Source: Chloroflexota bacterium (GTDB lineage Bacteria > Chloroflexota > Anaerolineae > Anaerolineales > Villigracilaceae). From it: a stretch of DNA of 64,000 nucleotides. Under the pieces are notes generated by a model that did not search any database, had not been told where the DNA came from, and was given only the letters and a program-made list of their open reading frames with translations. A program made the translations under genes and the position numbers. Position 1 is the first letter of the stretch; the number at the start of each line of letters is the position of its first letter. This document shows, in pieces, positions 1 to 7,928 of this stretch. The DNA lies in the NCBI GenBank assembly GCA_024224815.1, contig JAAENC010000496.1, positions 1 to 64,000 of the forward strand, read 5' to 3'.

Positions 1-75
1 CTATTAGTTTCGCATCTTCTAGGTCGATACATAATACTCGTCATACTCTATACAACGGTAGAACCGATTATGGTT

Positions 76-102
76 CCACTACCATAGGTAGTGGTTTTAT
101 TT
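76..102 (+). terminator. putative rho-independent terminator at left edge
   Basis: An 8-bp perfect stem (CCACTACC with GGTAGTGG, 3-nt loop) is followed by TTTTATTT on the plus strand. It would end a plus-strand transcript entering from beyond the left edge. No gene is confidently visible before it. Confidence 0.45.
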
Positions 103-129
103 CTCAATAAATAAAATCTAGCAAAAGCG

Positions 130-228
130 AAAGTGACTGTCACCTTTGGGCGTCCACAGAAAGCGGAAAACCGTAGAAAAAAAACGGCGCGCCAATTCGA
201 GATTGATTTTGTAGGTGACAGTCACTTT
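130..228. repeat. 99-bp MITE-like element bounded by 16-bp inverted repeats
   Basis: AAAGTGACTGTCACCT at 130-145 and its exact reverse complement at 213-228 bound a non-coding 67-bp core. Each end is itself nearly palindromic (GTGAC-T-GTCAC). No coding potential and no clear target-site duplication are visible. The structure fits a miniature inverted-repeat element or a REP-type pair. A two-site operator is less likely because the sites are 83 nt apart and no gene starts nearby. Confidence 0.5.
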
Positions 229-261
229 TCTGTTTTTTTAATGCTCTGTCCATAAGCCGAC

Positions 262-356
262 GATTCTGCGAGGAAGGCTATAGTCTAGCGAAGCAGTCTC
301 ACCCTTTGAAAAAAAAAATTGTTTCACTCACTAAACTACGCTCATAAATTCATCAC
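262..356 (+). repeat. dispersed intergenic repeat, copy 1
   Basis: This copy matches 18960-19055 along most of its length. Both start with GATTCTGCGAGGAAGGCT, share a middle AAGCAGTC, and end with ATTG-TTC-CT--C--A-CTACGCTC--AAA-TCA-C. It is non-coding. It lies directly downstream, on the minus strand, of the riboswitch terminator and an orphan start codon, so it may have replaced the regulated gene. Confidence 0.55.
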
Positions 357-360
357 CTCC
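343..360 (-). promoter_or_regulatory. orphan ribosome binding site and start codon after the riboswitch terminator
   Basis: Read on the minus strand, GGAGG (360-356) is followed after 10 nt by ATG (345-343). The frame then closes after four codons (Met-Ser-Val-Val-stop), where the dispersed repeat sequence begins. The Shine-Dalgarno follows the terminator U-run almost directly, as in a normal riboswitch-controlled leader. A strong start with no gene behind it suggests a gene interrupted or replaced by repeat DNA. A start further left than the window cannot be excluded. Confidence 0.5.
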
Positions 361-393
361 ACAAAAAAATCCCCAACAAATTATTGGGGATTT
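361..393 (-). terminator. rho-independent terminator of the tandem riboswitch leader
   Basis: On the minus strand a stem AAATCCCCAA / TTGGGGATTT with a 7-nt loop is followed by seven T residues. It lies about 35 nt after the last aptamer and directly before an SD sequence, which is the position of a transcriptional expression platform. Confidence 0.75.
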
Positions 394-428
394 GCATCGA
401 CGAAGGTGTAAACGCTCTTCGGGAGTTT

Positions 429-510
429 GGCAATCTTAGCCTCTTCAAAAAAAGTTCGGCTTTAGACCCAAAACTTTGCGCCATCAACTTTCGTTGATTT
501 TACCTGTTCG
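429..510 (-). promoter_or_regulatory. GEMM-I-like (cyclic di-GMP type) aptamer, unit 3 of 3
   Basis: The 5' half matches the GEMM-I pattern in order and spacing: ACAGGTAAAA, a P1b hairpin AUCAAC-GAAA-GUUGAU, the hallmark GGCGCAAAG, a short wobble stem, then GGUCUAAA (tetraloop-receptor type), a second hairpin AGCC...GGCU, and a closing strand UUGCC pairing with GGUAA. The CAAAG-to-CUAAA spacing equals that of the Vibrio Vc2 aptamer. The 3' strand is shorter than usual, lacking a clear GCCGGGUUACC-like segment, so ligand specificity is uncertain. Confidence 0.65.
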
Positions 511-600
511 GCAAGCTAGTCATCTTTGCTATCAACTTCAGAAGCCACAACCCAGACACTAACTTTTGCGCTTCAAGCTTTCGCTTGATTTGCCTTTTCG
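510..600 (-). promoter_or_regulatory. GEMM-I-like aptamer, unit 2 of 3
   Basis: Same module as its neighbours: AAAGGCAAAUCAAGC-GAAA-GCUUGA, then GCGCAAAAG, a variable stem, CUGAA, a hairpin GUU...GAC and a closing UUGCC that pairs with GGCAA. The stem sequences differ from unit 3 while the pairing is kept. That indicates conserved structure and not a recent duplication. Confidence 0.6.
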
Positions 601-680
601 GCGGTCTTTTTCTCCTAGTCAATCGACTTTAGAGAGAAGACTCTGCTTTACAGACTTTCATCTGTATCGCTTTTTCGGAG
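601..680 (-). promoter_or_regulatory. GEMM-I-like aptamer, unit 1 of 3 (most divergent)
   Basis: Order of elements: CCGAAAAAGCGAUA, hairpin CAGAU-GAAA-GUCUG, UAAAGC, stem AGAG-UCUU-CUCU, CUAAA, hairpin GUC-GAUU-GAC, closing GACCGCC. It keeps the GAAA loop and CUAAA receptor but has UAAAGC in place of CGCAAAG. It may have altered specificity or be degenerate. It is the promoter-proximal unit. No convincing sigma-70 promoter was seen upstream. Confidence 0.5.
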
Positions 681-749
681 CGTTACAATAAAATTATTGC
701 ACAAAAAGCGTAAAAAAACAAATTAGTGAAATTAAGCACAAATCGTATT

Positions 750-1034
750 TCAAGCTACTAAATCACTATATTCATCAGAGTGACGGCGAATATAAGCATC
801 TACAAAGGAACAAAGGGGAATTACCTTATATCCCTTTTCGCGCGCATAATCCAATCCTGCACGAACAATATGGCTGCCAATTCCCTGCCCGCCCAATTCT
901 CTGGGAACACCGGTGTGCGTAAAAGTGATTACGCCATCTCGAAAGCTATAGTCTAGCTCTGCGATCTTTCCCTCAACGTGAATTTCAAAGCGATTTCTTT
1001 CCTGCAAATGGATAACATCTAGATTTTTATTCAT
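750..1034 (-). CDS. small GNAT-family N-acetyltransferase (YjdJ/COG2388-like)
   Basis: A 94-residue protein starting at ATG 1034 behind AGGAGA. The frame is open further upstream, but the residues there are not family-like. The N-terminal part (RFEIHVEGKIAELDYSF, about residues 11-28) and the acetyl-CoA loop GVPRELGGQGIGSHIV (about 42-57) match the short single-domain GNATs, in which the Q/R-x-x-G-x-G/A pyrophosphate loop is QGIGS. This family is usually about 90-100 residues. The substrate is unknown. It is divergent from the ferredoxin reductase gene. The aptamer array begins about 70 nt downstream on the same strand but ends in its own terminator, so the two are probably separate units. 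Confidence 0.85.
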   Translation of the reverse strand: MNKNLDVIHLQERNRFEIHVEGKIAELDYSFRDGVITFTHTGVPRELGGQGIGSHIVRAGLDYAREKGYKVIPLCSFVDAYIRRHSDEYSDLVA

Positions 1035-1206
1035 CTTCTCTCCTATACCTACCCATACTAGCTGAAAAGGTGAAAAATATCCAGAAAGGGGATAATAGTA
1101 ATAGATCGATTTTGGTACAATAAAAGGTGGAAATTCAATCTCGCAGACCAATATTATATAAATGGCTGCGAGACAGCAATTATGCAAAAACTAAGGAGAT
1201 CGAAGA

Positions 1207-2007
1207 ATGGCACTAGAGTATAACGCGACAGTAATTGGCAAAATCATGATCACGCCCGACATTATGGTTTTACGCGTCAACACAGACACATCAAGGGCAG
1301 AGTTTGAATCCGGGCAATATACCGTTTTAGGCATGTTTGGGCACGAAGGACGTTCAGCTAATTCAGAAGATGAGCGCACAGAAACCCAACCGGAGAAACT
1401 TATTCGGCGCGCTTACTCAGTTGCCTCCCATCGCTCTGCTGGCAACCAAATGGAATTTTATATCTCACAAGTTAAAACCGGCCAACTCACTCCACGTCTT
1501 TTTAACTTGCAGGAAGGCGATCGCCTTTATGTAAGCGAACGTATCGTTGGTATGTTCAAGCTCTCCGAAACCCCTCCAAATATGGACATCACAATGGTCG
1601 CTACAGGCACAGGCATAGCTCCCTACATCAGCTTCTTGCGCTCCCATATTGCAGAAAATCAAAATATCAAGATGGCTGTCATTCATGGTGCCGCCCACCA
1701 ATGGGACTTGGGCTACTACAGTGAATTGGTTTTCCTTGCCAACACTTTCCCCAATTTCTATTATCTACCTACCCTGACCGACCCAGACAAAACATGGCAA
1801 GGTTATGATCTATGGATAGAAGAAATGCTTGACCAGAAAATCCTTGAAGAAAAAACCAACATCGAAATTGACCCCGAAAAAACGCACTTCTTCCTTTGCG
1901 GCAATCCCAATATGGCAAAAGGTATTTCAGCCTGGCTAGGAGATAATCATAATTACACAAAACATTCTCGCAAAGCCCCTGGCGCTCTACACATAGAAGA
2001 ATTTTAA
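1207..2007 (+). CDS. ferredoxin--NADP(+) reductase, bacterial type
   Basis: A 266-residue flavoprotein that moves electrons between ferredoxin or flavodoxin and NADP(H). The FAD-binding motif RRAYSVAS is near residue 63, the nucleotide-binding GTGIAPYISFLR near 139, and FFLCGNPNM near 235. This is the plant-type/Fpr-like Rossmann layout. The start has AAGGAGAT 6 nt upstream. The stop TAA overlaps the ATG of the next gene by one base, so the two are co-translated. An insert of about 20 charged residues near 50-62 (SANSEDERTETQPEK) lies just before the FAD motif. Together with the AOR elsewhere in the window it points to ferredoxin-based redox metabolism. Confidence 0.9.
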   Translation: MALEYNATVIGKIMITPDIMVLRVNTDTSRAEFESGQYTVLGMFGHEGRSANSEDERTETQPEKLIRRAYSVASHRSAGNQMEFYISQVKTGQLTPRLFNLQEGDRLYVSERIVGMFKLSETPPNMDITMVATGTGIAPYISFLRSHIAENQNIKMAVIHGAAHQWDLGYYSELVFLANTFPNFYYLPTLTDPDKTWQGYDLWIEEMLDQKILEEKTNIEIDPEKTHFFLCGNPNMAKGISAWLGDNHNYTKHSRKAPGALHIEEF

Positions 2008-2477
2008 TGCTCAGCAAAAGCGCTCAAAAAGTGCAAGATGCACTCAAAAAACTTGGCTATGCTTACGAAGTGATCGAGGCTCCTGAAAGCACGCGCACCG
2101 CCGAGGAAGCCGCTACCAGAGTGGGCTGCGAAGTTGGGCAAATTGTAAAATCGCTAATTTTTAAGGGGAAAAAGAGCGGGAAAGCAATCCTGATTTTGAC
2201 GAGTGGTGCGAATCGGGTGGATGTTAAAGGGATTATTGCTCACGCCCAAGAAAAGATCGGGCGCGCCGACCCAGATTTTGTCCGGGAGCGTACCGGATTC
2301 GCCATCGGCGGCATCCCTCCGCTCGGGCATCTTCATCCTATTGAAACATACGTGGATGAAGACTTGCTCAGCTTCGATGAAGTTTGGGCGGCGGCCGGAA
2401 CACCGAAGGCCCTATTCAAAATGCCCGCTAGCGAGCTAGAAAAAATGACCGGCGGCAAGATCGTTCAGGTTAAATAG
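2007..2477 (+). CDS. YbaK/EbsC-type aminoacyl-tRNA deacylase
   Basis: A 156-residue single-domain protein of the Cys-tRNA(Pro)/prolyl-tRNA editing family. Typical elements are RTAEEAATRVGCEVGQIVKS (about 30-49), the lysine-bearing IVKSLIFKG, GFAIGGIPPLGH (about 98-109) and the C-terminal GTPKALFKM. Members hydrolyse mischarged aminoacyl-tRNA in trans. It starts in a TAATG overlap with the reductase gene. Its stop TAG overlaps the Shine-Dalgarno of the next gene, so 1207-3718 is probably one transcript. The exact charged-tRNA substrate cannot be read from sequence. Confidence 0.9.
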   Translation: MLSKSAQKVQDALKKLGYAYEVIEAPESTRTAEEAATRVGCEVGQIVKSLIFKGKKSGKAILILTSGANRVDVKGIIAHAQEKIGRADPDFVRERTGFAIGGIPPLGHLHPIETYVDEDLLSFDEVWAAAGTPKALFKMPASELEKMTGGKIVQVK

Positions 2478-2485
2478 GAGTTTTG

Positions 2486-3718
2486 ATGAATAAAAAAGTT
2501 CTCGAGAAATACGCTGAGTTAATCGTGAAAGTGGGTTTAAATTTACAAAAAGGACAACGCTTATTTATTGCCGCGGGACTAAATACTGCTCCTATTGTCC
2601 GCGAAGTCACAGCAAAAGCCTACCAAAATGGCGCACCTCTGGTCACCGTTCTGTGGGACGATGAAGAATTAAAGAAAATTCGACACCAATACGCGCCACG
2701 CGACTCTTTTGAAGAATTTCCTGAGTGGGTGACAACAGGCGTTTTAGAAAACGCAAAGCGCGGCGATGCTTATCTCTCTGTAACAGGCCTAAACCCCGAT
2801 CTACTTGCCGGATTTGACCCTGAATTAATTGCCTTAGAACTAAAAACACGTGCAAAACACTTTAAGCCCGCTCTAAATCTTATCTCGAACGGCGGGGTGC
2901 AATGGACGGTAATTTGCCCGCCAACGCCAAAATGGGCGGCCAAGATTTTCCCTGAACTATCAGAAGACAAAGCCGTAGAAAAGCTCTGGGGCGTAATGAA
3001 AAAGCTCTGCCGCCTAGATTATGATGACCCTGTTAGCGCTTGGCGAAAACATCTCTCAGATTTGAGCAAGCGACATGATTATTTGAACGAAATGCAATTT
3101 GACACCCTTCATTTTCGTGGCCCCGGCACCGACCTAAAAATAGGAATGCCGAAAGATCATATCTGGAAAGGTGGCGGCAGCAAAACACAGAGTGGGGTAG
3201 ACTTTACCGCCAATCTCCCCACCGAAGAAGTTTTCTCAATGCCACATAAAGATAGAGTCGAAGGCACTCTTCGCTCCACAAAACCGCTAAATTATTTTGG
3301 CAATCTGGTCGAAGATTTCAACCTGACATTCGAAAAAGGGCGCGTGGTTGAATTTAGCGCCAAAAAAGGCGAAGAAACACTCAAAAAAATGCTCGATTCA
3401 GATGAAAACGCAAAGCAACTCGGCGAGGTCGCGCTTGTTCCCTATTACTCCCCCATCTCAGAATCTGGCCTGATTTTCTTCAACACCCTTTACGACGAAA
3501 ACGCCGCTTGCCATCTCGCACTTGGCAGCGCTTACCGAGCCAATATCAAAAATGGCCTTGAAATGTCAGATGAAGAACTGGATGCCGCCGGCGTGAACGA
3601 CAGTCTGATTCACGTTGATTTTATGATCGGCTCCGACGAAATTGATCTGGACGGAATCACCCCTGATGGAAGCGTGATTCCGTTGATGAAAAAAGGTGCC
3701 TGGGCATTTGAAGTTTAA
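2486..3718 (+). CDS. M29-family metallo-aminopeptidase
   Basis: A 410-residue leucyl aminopeptidase of the thermophilic M29 (AmpS/AmpT) family, cytoplasmic, with a two-metal active site. The N-terminal family signature KYAELIVKVGLNLQKGQRL is clear. Metal-ligand regions are EGTLRSTKPLNYFG (about 262-275), CHLALGSAY (about 340) and HVDFMIG (about 374). ATG 2486 is preferred over an in-frame TTG at 2483 because TAGGAG (2475-2480) lies 5 nt before the ATG and only 2 nt before the TTG. Length is normal for the family. Confidence 0.9.
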   Translation: MNKKVLEKYAELIVKVGLNLQKGQRLFIAAGLNTAPIVREVTAKAYQNGAPLVTVLWDDEELKKIRHQYAPRDSFEEFPEWVTTGVLENAKRGDAYLSVTGLNPDLLAGFDPELIALELKTRAKHFKPALNLISNGGVQWTVICPPTPKWAAKIFPELSEDKAVEKLWGVMKKLCRLDYDDPVSAWRKHLSDLSKRHDYLNEMQFDTLHFRGPGTDLKIGMPKDHIWKGGGSKTQSGVDFTANLPTEEVFSMPHKDRVEGTLRSTKPLNYFGNLVEDFNLTFEKGRVVEFSAKKGEETLKKMLDSDENAKQLGEVALVPYYSPISESGLIFFNTLYDENAACHLALGSAYRANIKNGLEMSDEELDAAGVNDSLIHVDFMIGSDEIDLDGITPDGSVIPLMKKGAWAFEV

Positions 3719-3764
3719 GCGTTTAATACGAGAGAGTGTGTGTTGTCAATTTTACAAGGAGAAA

Positions 3765-4031
3765 ATGATGAGCGAAGAAAAGACCCGTAGAGAAGAATTT
3801 GAATTCAGTGGCGATAAATTAATATCCCAGATCAAAGAACTCATCAACGAAGGGAATATTCGCCGGATCATCATCAAAAGCGAAGAAGGGCGCGCGCTGA
3901 TCGATATTCCCCTCACTGTGGGAATATTGGGCACCTTGGTCGCGCCGCAATTGGCCGCTCTAGGCGCAATAGCCGCCCTCGTTACTCGCGGTACGATCGT
4001 CGTTGAAAAAACAGAAACAGAGACGGAATAG
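3765..4031 (+). CDS. DUF4342-like small protein with hydrophobic C-terminus
   Basis: An 88-residue protein starting at ATG 3765 (or 3768) behind AAGGAG. The N-terminal half is charged and helical with KLISQIKELINEGNIRRIII. It is followed by EGRALIDIPLTVGILG and a hydrophobic stretch TLVAPQLAALGAIAALVTRG. This matches the DUF4342 pattern (an ubiquitin-associated-like N-part and a glycine/alanine-rich helix). It is probably membrane-associated. The function is unknown. It sits 46 nt after the aminopeptidase and 10 nt before another small membrane protein gene. Confidence 0.75.
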   Translation: MMSEEKTRREEFEFSGDKLISQIKELINEGNIRRIIIKSEEGRALIDIPLTVGILGTLVAPQLAALGAIAALVTRGTIVVEKTETETE

Positions 4032-4041
4032 GTATCAAAAA

Positions 4042-4320
4042 ATGAAAAAGACATCTCTTTTTATCAAGGGGATGCTCACCTTCAATCTTTTGGTTTTCAT
4101 CCTCACAGTGGGCGATTTTCTCGCCCTGCACGACATCAACAAAGACTATATCAGCAGCGAAAGATTAGAAGCGCTGGGCATCTCAGTTACACTCCCCGCA
4201 TGGACTGCCGCAGCGGGAGAGTGGCAAGTTGTAACCATCAGTTTTATTGCACGTTCTCTCTTTTTCCTGGCAAATCTATTTTTACTTTGGACTTTGTTGA
4301 AAAAAGAAAAAGTACAGTAG
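4042..4320 (+). CDS. small two-helix membrane protein
   Basis: A 92-residue protein. One hydrophobic helix is at about 7-27 (GMLTFNLLVFILTVGDFLAL) and one at about 64-85 (ISFIARSLFFLANLFLLWTLL), with a polar external loop of about 35 residues (DINKDYISSERLEALGI). The start ATG 4042 follows the DUF4342 stop by 10 nt with a weak AGG. I do not recognise the family. A loop with a helix at each end resembles small predicted membrane proteins found beside lipoprotein genes in this group. Confidence 0.65.
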   Translation: MKKTSLFIKGMLTFNLLVFILTVGDFLALHDINKDYISSERLEALGISVTLPAWTAAAGEWQVVTISFIARSLFFLANLFLLWTLLKKEKVQ

Positions 4321-4406
4321 TAAACCGATATAATACGCTTGCATTTCAATGCCAAATATGTCATCATAGCACGAAATATTTCCAGATAATTTTAGGAGTA
4401 GAATTC

Positions 4407-5195
4407 ATGCAAAAGAAAACCCTCTTCTTGCTTGGTGCTGTCTTATTTATTTCCCTTGCCTGCACTTTGGGCGGCACACCTCCCGCAGAAACGCCAAATA
4501 CCAATAACTCGATCGCCACATCAGTGGCCTTAACCTTAGCCGCAAATGGACAAAGCGCTCCTGGGGCTGAGTTGCCAACACCACTCCCTACAATGACGGA
4601 ATCTCTACCACCAACAGCTACTTTGATACCTACTATCGCGCTAACGGCAACACCCTCTGTTCCTATGATTAGTGTTAGTGTAAATACAAATTGCCGCACA
4701 GGCCCCGGCAAAAACTACGATTATCTCGGCGCCTTGGTCGTTGGCGAAAAAGCAGAAATTGTCGGCAAAAACACATCAAATGATTATTGGGTCATCAAAA
4801 ATCCAGACGCAAGCGGCAATTGCTGGCTTTGGGGATATTACGCAACAGTTTCGGGAAACACAGCAAATCTCACAGAATATATCGTTCCGCCAACGCCCAC
4901 ACCATCAATTCCTCTTGCACCCTCAAACTTTACAGCCGCCAAAACTTGTACGGCTGGTGTTCTCCCCGCTTACGACCTGGAAGTGAAGCTAAGTTGGGTG
5001 GATAACGCCACCAACGAAAACGGATTCTATATTTACGAAGCCGGTGTTCTGGATGCAGACATAAAACAAGCAGATGTAACGCAACACACCATGAATGCAG
5101 CGGTGAGCGATGGCGTACCAATTACTTTTGCAATTTCTGCCTATAACGGAACCGGCGAATCAGCTCAAGCAACTGTACAAGTTGTGTGCCCATAA
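4407..5195 (+). CDS. lipoprotein with SH3-like domain and C-terminal Fn3-like domain
   Basis: 262 residues. Signal peptide with lipobox SLAC (Cys19), then a Thr/Pro/Ala-rich linker to about residue 90. A bacterial SH3-like domain spans about 92-155 (VNTNCRTGPGKNYDYLGAL and SGNCWLWGYY). A second Pro/Thr linker (VPPTPTPSIP) leads to an Fn3/Ig-like module at about 170-262 (VKLSWVDNATNENGFYIYE). Start ATG 4407 lies behind TTAGGAG. The C-terminal module is paralogous to the next gene. It is predicted to be anchored on the outer face of the cell membrane, binding wall or surface polymers (inference). Its stop overlaps the next start. Confidence 0.8.
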   Translation: MQKKTLFLLGAVLFISLACTLGGTPPAETPNTNNSIATSVALTLAANGQSAPGAELPTPLPTMTESLPPTATLIPTIALTATPSVPMISVSVNTNCRTGPGKNYDYLGALVVGEKAEIVGKNTSNDYWVIKNPDASGNCWLWGYYATVSGNTANLTEYIVPPTPTPSIPLAPSNFTAAKTCTAGVLPAYDLEVKLSWVDNATNENGFYIYEAGVLDADIKQADVTQHTMNAAVSDGVPITFAISAYNGTGESAQATVQVVCP

Positions 5196-5737
5196 TGATG
5201 AAAGTGAATAAAATAGCCAGCACTATATTGCTGCTCAGTCTTAGCTTAAGCGCCTGCAATATGCCAACAAATACCCCGCCCGGGTTATCCATCGAGGAAC
5301 AGGCGGGGACTCTCGCTGCCCAAACACTTGAAGCCAAGCAAAATCAACGCCCAACAGAGACTCAAGTCCCTGCAAATACGCCCACAAAAGCGCTCCCGCC
5401 TACACCTGCCAGCACAGCAACAACACCGCCTACGCCAACAGAGATTGCCGGGCTTCCTGCTGATCCAAGCCTGAAAAAATGGGATTTCTCCTGCTCATGG
5501 AACGGTGCAAATAATGATCTGAATGTCACGATCGAATGGACAGATAAATCAAGCAACGAACTTGGCTTTCTCATCATTCGAAACGGCACAGAAATCGCAA
5601 ACTTGACTCCAAATACGAGCCAATATGTAGACACTTACGCCGTTGATACCGGCGTAACAGTTAATTATGCCATCCAAGCCTATAATAATAGCGGCGTATC
5701 CGGGCAGGCGACCTTCTCCTTCGCGGCTTGTCAGTAG
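5195..5737 (+). CDS. lipoprotein with Fn3-like C-terminal domain, paralogue of upstream gene
   Basis: 180 residues. Lipobox LSAC, a Thr/Pro linker (about 25-90) and one module (about 95-180) with VTIEWTDKSSNELGFLIIRN and AIQAYNNSGVSGQATFSF. These align with the last domain of the preceding lipoprotein. The SH3-like domain is absent. ATG 5195 overlaps the upstream TAA (TAATG), and ATG 5198 is an alternative. Probably a duplicated and reduced surface lipoprotein co-transcribed with 4407-5195. The function is unknown. Confidence 0.8.
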   Translation: MMKVNKIASTILLLSLSLSACNMPTNTPPGLSIEEQAGTLAAQTLEAKQNQRPTETQVPANTPTKALPPTPASTATTPPTPTEIAGLPADPSLKKWDFSCSWNGANNDLNVTIEWTDKSSNELGFLIIRNGTEIANLTPNTSQYVDTYAVDTGVTVNYAIQAYNNSGVSGQATFSFAACQ

Positions 5738-5808
5738 AGAAGATGGTTCTCCCTTCCCAAAACACCTTCTCTCTGATAAACTACTGCCCACTTGAACGCT
5801 GAAATTTG

Positions 5809-5837
5809 CCTCGGCTCTCACACGCCGAGGTTTTTTT
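5809..5837 (+). terminator. rho-independent terminator after the lipoprotein pair
   Basis: Stem CCTCGGC / GCCGAGG with an 8-nt loop, followed directly by seven T residues. It separates the lipoprotein genes from typA. Confidence 0.85.
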
Positions 5838-5915
5838 GTGTGTCTTGAAAGACTTTAGACCTAAGACTCCAGCGATTACCATTCTCTATTTTCTATTTAT
5901 CTACTCTCTAAAACT

Positions 5916-7772
5916 ATGAAAACTACCCGAACCGACCTCCGTAATATCGCCATTATCGCCCATGTTGATCATGGCAAAACCACCCTTGTTGATGGCCTTC
6001 TCCGTCAGGCAAATACCTTTCGCGATAACCAGAAAGTTGCTGAGCGCGTCATGGATTCTAACGACCTCGAGCGTGAGCGCGGCATCACTATTCTCTCCAA
6101 AAGCACGGCCATCACCATCCCCGACCCCGAAACCAAAGAAGATGTAAAGATCAATATCGTCGACACCCCCGGCCATGCCGATTTTGGCGGCGAAGTTGAG
6201 CGCGTGCTCAATATGGTCGATGGCGTTTTGCTCCTCGTCGATGCCGCTGAAGGCCCCATGCCGCAAACCCGTTTTGTGCTCAAAAAAGCCCTTTTGCTCG
6301 GACACAAAGCCGTTGTTGTGATTAATAAAGTGGATCGCAAAGATGCCGATGTCGAACGTGTCTTGAATGAAACCTTTGACCTTTTTATCGATTTGGGCGC
6401 CACAGAAGAACAAGCGGATTTTCCTGTCGTCTACGCTAAAGCAACTTCTGCTCAAGCGGGATTTTCGGTCGACCTTAGCCCCAACTTGCAACCGCTATTT
6501 GAAACGATTCTGCGCCAGATACCTGCTCCCGTTGTGGATGCAGACGCCCCCCTACAAATGCTCGTTACCACGCTTGGTTATGACGAATATCGTGGCGTAA
6601 CGGCCGTAGGTCGTATTTTCGCAGGGAAAATGACCGCCAATCAAAAATTAGCCCGCCTGACAGTGGATGGCGAGAATCTGCCCGAGAAGGCACGTTATTT
6701 GTATACACATGAGGGGCTCGATAAAGTTGAAGTGGAAAAAGCAAGTGCGGGCGAGATCGTTTCGCTGGCCGGATTAGAGGGAATTTCTATTGGTGAGACT
6801 CTAGCCGATCCTGAAAATCCCGTTTCTTTGCCCACCATCAACGTTGAAAAACCGACGGTTCGAATGACTTTTGGTGTAAACACTTCACCTTTTGCCGGTC
6901 GCGAAGGACGCTGGGGTTCATCCCGCCGAATCCGCGAACGCCTCTTTGAAGAATTACGCACGAATGTCGCCTTGCGTGTCGATGAAACCGACAGCGCCGA
7001 GAATTTTGTCGTTTCCGGACGTGGAGAATTGCATCTCGCAATTTTGATCGAAACCATGCGCCGCGAAGGCTACGAATTGCAAGTTTCTCGCCCTGAAGTT
7101 ATTTTCCGTGAACGTGATGATGGCACAAAAGAAGAACCTTACGAAAAAGTCTTCATTGAGAGCAGCCCTGAAACGATCGGTTCTGTAATCGAAATGCTCG
7201 GCAAACGACGCGGGCGTATGCTCGAAATGCAAGATGGCGGCGATGGCAATACGCACGTGACTTATGTTGTCCCCACGCGTGGTTTGCTTGGTTTCCGCTA
7301 TCAGTTTTTGACCGCGACCCATGGCACTGGCATTATGAATACCAATTTCCATGGTTATGAAAAAATGGCTGGCCCAATGGATACACGCCAAACAGGCTCA
7401 CTCGTAGCTTGGGAAGCTGGAAAAACAACCGCTTTTGCATTGAAAAATGGCGAAGATCGCGGCTCATTCTTCCTGGGCGCTGGTGTCGAAGTTTATGAAG
7501 GTATGGTTGTTGGCGAACGTGTCAAAAACGAAGACTTGGATTTGAATGTTTGCAAGAAAAAACATCTCACCAATATGCGTTCTTCTGGCGCAGATATGGA
7601 AATCCGTCTGACACCACCACGCACAATGAGTCTTGATGAATGCATCGAATATCTCTCTGATGACGAGTTACTTGAAGTAACCCCCGAATCAATTCGAATT
7701 CGCAAACGAATTTTGAATAGCACCAAACGCGGACGCGCAGCAAAACGTGCGAGAGAAGCGTTAGGAAAATAG
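5916..7772 (+). CDS. typA: translational GTPase TypA/BipA
   Basis: 618 residues, full length for TypA. It is a ribosome-associated GTPase of the EF-G/LepA superfamily acting in stress and 50S assembly. G1 is [10 protein letters not shown] (about 13-22), G2 region ERERGITI (about 49-56), G3 [16 protein letters not shown] (about 73-88) and G4 NKVDR (about 127). The family-specific C-terminal domain includes [14 protein letters not shown] (about 450) and [16 protein letters not shown] (about 566). No clear SD precedes ATG 5916. It is monocistronic, with a terminator on each side. Confidence 0.97.
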   Translation: MKTTRTDLRNIAIIAHVDHGKTTLVDGLLRQANTFRDNQKVAERVMDSNDLERERGITILSKSTAITIPDPETKEDVKINIVDTPGHADFGGEVERVLNMVDGVLLLVDAAEGPMPQTRFVLKKALLLGHKAVVVINKVDRKDADVERVLNETFDLFIDLGATEEQADFPVVYAKATSAQAGFSVDLSPNLQPLFETILRQIPAPVVDADAPLQMLVTTLGYDEYRGVTAVGRIFAGKMTANQKLARLTVDGENLPEKARYLYTHEGLDKVEVEKASAGEIVSLAGLEGISIGETLADPENPVSLPTINVEKPTVRMTFGVNTSPFAGREGRWGSSRRIRERLFEELRTNVALRVDETDSAENFVVSGRGELHLAILIETMRREGYELQVSRPEVIFRERDDGTKEEPYEKVFIESSPETIGSVIEMLGKRRGRMLEMQDGGDGNTHVTYVVPTRGLLGFRYQFLTATHGTGIMNTNFHGYEKMAGPMDTRQTGSLVAWEAGKTTAFALKNGEDRGSFFLGAGVEVYEGMVVGERVKNEDLDLNVCKKKHLTNMRSSGADMEIRLTPPRTMSLDECIEYLSDDELLEVTPESIRIRKRILNSTKRGRAAKRAREALGK

Positions 7773-7793
7773 TTTTTAGAGAATAGAAATTTG

Positions 7794-7823
7794 AAAGAGC
7801 GGCCATTAGGTCGCTCTTTTTTG
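7794..7823 (+). terminator. rho-independent terminator of typA
   Basis: Stem AAAGAGCG / CGCTCTTT with a 10-nt loop and a run of six T residues on the plus strand. Confidence 0.8.
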
Positions 7824-7928
7824 TTGTCATGATAGAGTTATCATAGGCAGAATATTTTAGGATAAAATTATTTTTAGAAAAACAAACTACCAAGCACTCG
7901 CAAAACACAAAACCTTGGAGCTGCTGAA

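Noticed and set aside
1-87. Open frame from the left edge to a TAG, possible tail of a plus-strand gene (LLVSHLLGRYIILVILYTT)
   Set aside because: Only 28 codons, no family match, and the stop lies in the loop of a hairpin. It cannot be distinguished from chance without sequence to the left.
361-680. CRISPR-like array, tmRNA, RNase P RNA or 6S RNA as alternatives to aptamers
   Set aside because: Repeats are not identical, spacers are absent, and none of the hallmark conserved blocks of those RNAs is present. The GAAA/GCAAAG/CUAAA order fits GEMM-I better.
5901-6491. 196-codon open frame on the minus strand opposite typA
   Set aside because: Antisense shadow of a highly conserved GTPase domain.
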